Assembly: GCF_028769735.1 (NCBI RefSeq)
Contig: NC_088178.1
Location: forward strand, 14,596,857 to 14,660,856
Direction of reading: 5' to 3'
Length of the DNA stretch: 64,000 bases
Origin: Zonotrichia leucophrys gambelii
Lineage: Eukaryota; Chordata; Aves; Passeriformes; Passerellidae
Positions 60,386-64,000 of this stretch are shown piece after piece. Numbering within the stretch: position 1 is the first letter of the stretch; the number at the start of each line of letters is the position of its first letter. A program made the position numbers and the translations under genes. Below the pieces are notes generated by a model. It was not told where the DNA came from. It did not search any database and saw nothing but the letters and a program-made list of their open reading frames with translations.

Positions 60386-63300
60386 TTGATGTCATGATTC
60401 ATTTATGTCTGTCCTCGTGTCCCATAAATTTCAGTGGGAATTGTGTGCAGGATTTGATTTTGTGTATCCACTTCGGAGTTCTTTTAATCCATTGGCTTTG
60501 TTTGAGTACTCAGTGTCATGGCTTCTTGCAGAAAACAGTAGATATGTTTAGTTAAATGCTGCTGGTTTTTGCTCAAAGTTCAAGTCCAGAGTTCTGATCC
60601 CGTGGGCATTTAGTTGTTGCATGTCAAGACACAGCCTCATTTGAATTCTGCAGAAAGCCTGGCTTGAGCACAGTGACGCCATGGCTGTGCAGCAGCAGAG
60701 TGCTGCTGGGTCGTACCTGTGACTGCAGCTACACTGGAGACATGTGAGCAAGATTGTTTTCATCACTGAATGATCTTCCTGTGCAGGAGCAGGTAGTTTT
60801 GCTGTGTATCAGCAGGACAAGAATTTGGGTGTTTACAGTCCTGCTTTCTAATTTTTTTCCTGTATTTCTTGTGCAGAATATTCTTTATGGGCACTTGAGG
60901 GGAACAGCCTTAGTGGTTTTTCTCTGGGTTATTCAGACATTGTAGTTATTGACTCACAAAAGGGAGTTCCTTAGTAAGGGAGTCTAAAATGTTAAGTGAT
61001 CACTTTAAAAACCAAGATTCCTTCAGTACAGAAAAGGCTATTAATTAGAAGCAGTTCTAAGCTTATGTGTTGCCTATGACATAATTCACAGAGGTGCAAT
61101 GGATTTATTGCTTCATAACAACCATATTTCAGTTACTGCATCAAGACACTTCTGTTTTCCTGTGGAAATGAGCTCCATAGGGTGAACTCACCTGAAAGTT
61201 GCTGTAGCTGTTGTTCCCTTTCTCCTGTAAAATTTATACTTTGACTGAAACATGGTGTGAAAGCATGATCAGTGTCTCATATGTGGAATTAATTTTAAAA
61301 TGCATTTATTAGCCAATGAATTCTGATATATTTGCACTAGTATTTTTAGCCAATAAGAGGTAAGAGTATTGCCATACTTCAGAGTAGGTATCAATGTTGT
61401 GCATATTTGTTCCCTCAAGCATTGTGAGTGAAGCAAATGTTTTGGACGGTCAAAAAATACCTGGTGCCAGTTTTGGGAAAAACACAGTCCAGAGCTCTTC
61501 AAATTTAAACAGAATTAAATTTATCACAGCATTCCTTCCAAGACAATATAAAAGGAAAAGGAGACAATATTTTGATAGATTTTCACAGCTGTCACTTTGT
61601 AATTGTAAAGCAGATATTTATGAGGCTGGAAGCCTGATTGCAGCAAGTGTTTTTGTAGAGTGTTCCCAAATCTCAGGCCCTGAACCTAGCCTTGCCAACC
61701 TCTGTGCATTTACACTTTGCAAAAGAAAGATCAGATTACATCCTTCACCTCCCCAAGGAAGTTTAGAGCTCAAATTGCAGATTTCTCTGTGGTGTTCTGG
61801 AAGCCCCCAGGGTGCCACTGCAGCCTGCCCAGAAGGTGAAGTGCCCCGTGGTGCCTCCTGGCCGGCTCTGCTGCTCACCCTGCTGCACTGAGCTGCAGCT
61901 TTACTGTGTTTAGGAAAGTCTAAAAAGGAGCTGGTTTGTGGACAGATGAAAAGGATAAGCAGCACAAAAGTGTTACTCTTGCACTCTTGTTTAAATAACA
62001 GATTTTTTCCATCCAGTTTTGGCACATATATTTTGAGGAATTGGTTAAAAATATTTGGGTGGAGGCTCTTTTCCTCTGTTACTGCTGCTTATAAACTGCT
62101 GGCTCTAGTAAAGAACATACTGTAGAGACAAAAAAGTAAATCAGTATTTTAAAGGGCAAAATCTTGAGTATTAAGCAGAGAAAGCTGATGGTATTTAACA
62201 GTGTGGTAAGTGGCTCACCGAGCGCTCTATTTTGTCAGTAAATTTTTTTATGGTGTGCCTGCAAAGTCACAGTGTAATGCATGAACGTGGCTATGGTTTT
62301 CCCAATTCTCTAAGCATTTAAAGTCCAGATTTGCTTTGCAAATAGGGTGAAAGGATTAAAAAATTCTTAGTCTGTCCTTTATACAAGTAGGCATATCCCA
62401 TGGGGCTGTAAGAGCTTGGGATGTAGCCTTTGCACTACGCAATATTTTTATTAGTCCATGATTCTAAAGGTGATTAGTAACATTGGCTATTAGTATTGAA
62501 AAATAAAATAAACAGGAAGATTTAAGAGTATACACACAGAGCATATGCAGCAGGAATATTTAGGTTTTCACAAAATTCTTCGAGTGCCAAAACATGTCAC
62601 AGAAAATTTAAATCACTGAAATAAAATAACATGAAGGAAGCAGTTAAGAAGTGTCTGGAAATGGGAGGTTGGAGACACATGCCACACTTGAGCCCGAAAG
62701 GAGCTGGGTCTGGCAGACTTCCAGGGCTGCCATGCCCCCAGCGTGCCAAGGCCATGGGGGCTGGGATAGTGCCTGTCACTGGAACTCCAGCTCACGGTGC
62801 TGGGCACCCGCCAGCTGGGCAGGGTTATTGCGGGCAGGCTTTACTCGTGCTGTTAACTCTGAATATGGCTGTCCCTGTGATACTGTCCTTGTTAACAGGC
62901 TGCTTCAGACAAACCAGGTGTGCGTGTAAGCTAAGGGGATCGGTCTGGCTTTTGCACTGGGGAGAAGTGCCATGAAATACGAAAGGCTTCAGCTGGAAGT
63001 CACGATCTGCACTCGTGAGGGTCACAGAGCGAGTGTTCTTGCAAGCAGGAGAAGAGGTACAGCACCAGTCCTGTCTCTGGGAGCTCCTCTGCTGCTAAAA
63101 ACTGATCTAGGAGTTCAAAATAAAAATCCTCATCCTGAGCAAGAACCAGCTCCTGTGTTTGCCCTGTGCAGGTCACACAGGAGCAGCGGGATGGAGCAGC
63201 GGCCGCCGCCGTGGGTCTGGCTGCGCCCTGCGGCCCCTCAGGCAGCTCCAAGTGGCAGAGCCCAAGGGGATCGGCACGGTCCCACCCGGGTTTGCAGGGG

Positions 63301-64000
63301 ATGCCGGGGAGGGAGGCAGCTGAGGGCAGCACGGCCGCGGTGGGCAAGGGCTGCTCAAGGGGCAGGAGCCAGTGCCTGCTGGGGTGTGGGCTTTACAGGA
63401 GGGCAGCCGTGAGCGCCCGTGTGTGCCCAGGGGAGCTGTGGGGAGCGGCAGAGCTATTGGGACCCTTTTTGGACCAAGTTAAATATCACTGCAGCTGAAA
63501 GATGCCTGTGGGCTTTGGGGAGTGGCTCACGTTTTTATCCCGATTGTTACCTTGCGTCTTAGTGACACACCGTGTGGGAGCCGTGAGGGATCCCTGCCGC
63601 AGGGGGCACCGGCCCAGGCTGGGGCTCTGGGCACGGACAGGCCGCCCTCACTCTTATTTCCGTGGAAAGAAACCCAAAGGTGGGGTTTGGATCCCAGTCC
63701 TCTGACGAAATGTCTCAAACCCCTCTTAGAAGCGCAGAAGGTGCTTGAGAGGCAGCTCTGACGAGCAGGGCGGCAGGGAGCGAGCAGACACACGGGTGCG
63801 AGGTGATGAGGGTGCGGCAGGTGGGGAGGATGGTCAGCTGAGAGGCAATAGCAGGTGCGGGATGACAAATACTACGTGAAGAAGGTGAGGCTGTTAATTT
63901 GATTTACATCTACTAAGCTGGTTGTGCTCTCAGTCTGATCATGTGGGGGGAGGCAATGTTGATAATTAAGACCGGAAAAAGGAAGAAATCTGTGATGAAG
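60386..64000. other. Intergenic sequence downstream of TGFBR3
   Basis: No exon, RNA gene or transposon was recognised. Open frames on both strands (for example 61394-61891 plus, 165 codons) look like chance. In other vertebrates CDC7 lies tail-to-tail beyond TGFBR3, but no CDC7-like segment is visible here. The sequence from 63170 to 63430 is GC-rich with moderate CpG content. Confidence 0.7.

Noticed and set aside
61394..61891. 165-codon open frame downstream of TGFBR3, considered as a neighbouring gene exon
   Set aside because: It does not resemble CDC7 or any protein I know. The end of the frame falls in ordinary intergenic sequence.
63000..63347. Minus-strand frame with a protein-like stretch (EDFYFELLDQFLAAEELPETG)
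   Set aside because: It reads well for about 50 residues but continues into GC-rich low-complexity Ala/Pro sequence, has no convincing splice sites, and opposite-strand frames are equally open.
1..64000. CRISPR arrays, bacterial operons, phage or tRNA/rRNA genes
   Set aside because: The window is vertebrate intronic DNA. No regularly spaced repeats and no cloverleaf or rRNA-like blocks were seen.

Overview
This window is vertebrate nuclear DNA, most likely from a bird. It is AT-rich and intron-dominated, has canonical GT-AG introns and no operons, and its only recognisable transposons are three CR1 LINE fragments, the standard element of sauropsid genomes. Some A-rich tracts with AAACCC-type interruptions recall songbird genomes, but that narrower assignment is only an inference.

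Nearly the whole window is one gene on the + strand: TGFBR3, encoding betaglycan (TGF-beta type III receptor). I find 14 coding exons whose boundaries and reading phases fit together without a break. They give 2,280 nt, or 759 codons plus a stop. They match human exons 4 to 17, starting at about residue 83 of the roughly 851-residue human protein. The signal-peptide exon and the next exon were not found and are probably upstream. The gene looks intact, with no frameshift or premature stop.

Layout: 1-12247 is intron sequence (one CR1 copy, two short perfect inverted-repeat sites, AT-rich homeodomain-like clusters). Exons from 12248 to about 37500 encode the membrane-distal orphan domain and the linker after it. 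Exons from about 37500 to 44223 encode the zona pellucida (ZP) domain, including two Ser-Gly glycosaminoglycan sites. A 36-nt exon at 48227 encodes part of the stalk, 50251-50358 the transmembrane segment, and 56505-56623 the short Ser/Thr-rich cytoplasmic tail. The 3' UTR runs from 56624 to a likely poly(A) site near 60380 and contains an antisense CR1 fragment. From there to 64000 I see no gene, only a GC-richer patch near 63170-63430.

The most notable unexplained signals are in the intron between the transmembrane and tail exons. One is a small GC/CpG-rich island with a canonical G-quadruplex motif (54220-54340). The other is a strong acceptor at 54612, followed either by a 9-nt phase-compatible microexon or by an alternative terminal exon with a different tail. 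The C-terminal residues (Ser-Ala-Thr) also differ from the mammalian PDZ ligand (Ser-Thr-Ala). I found no evidence of a wholly new biological system.
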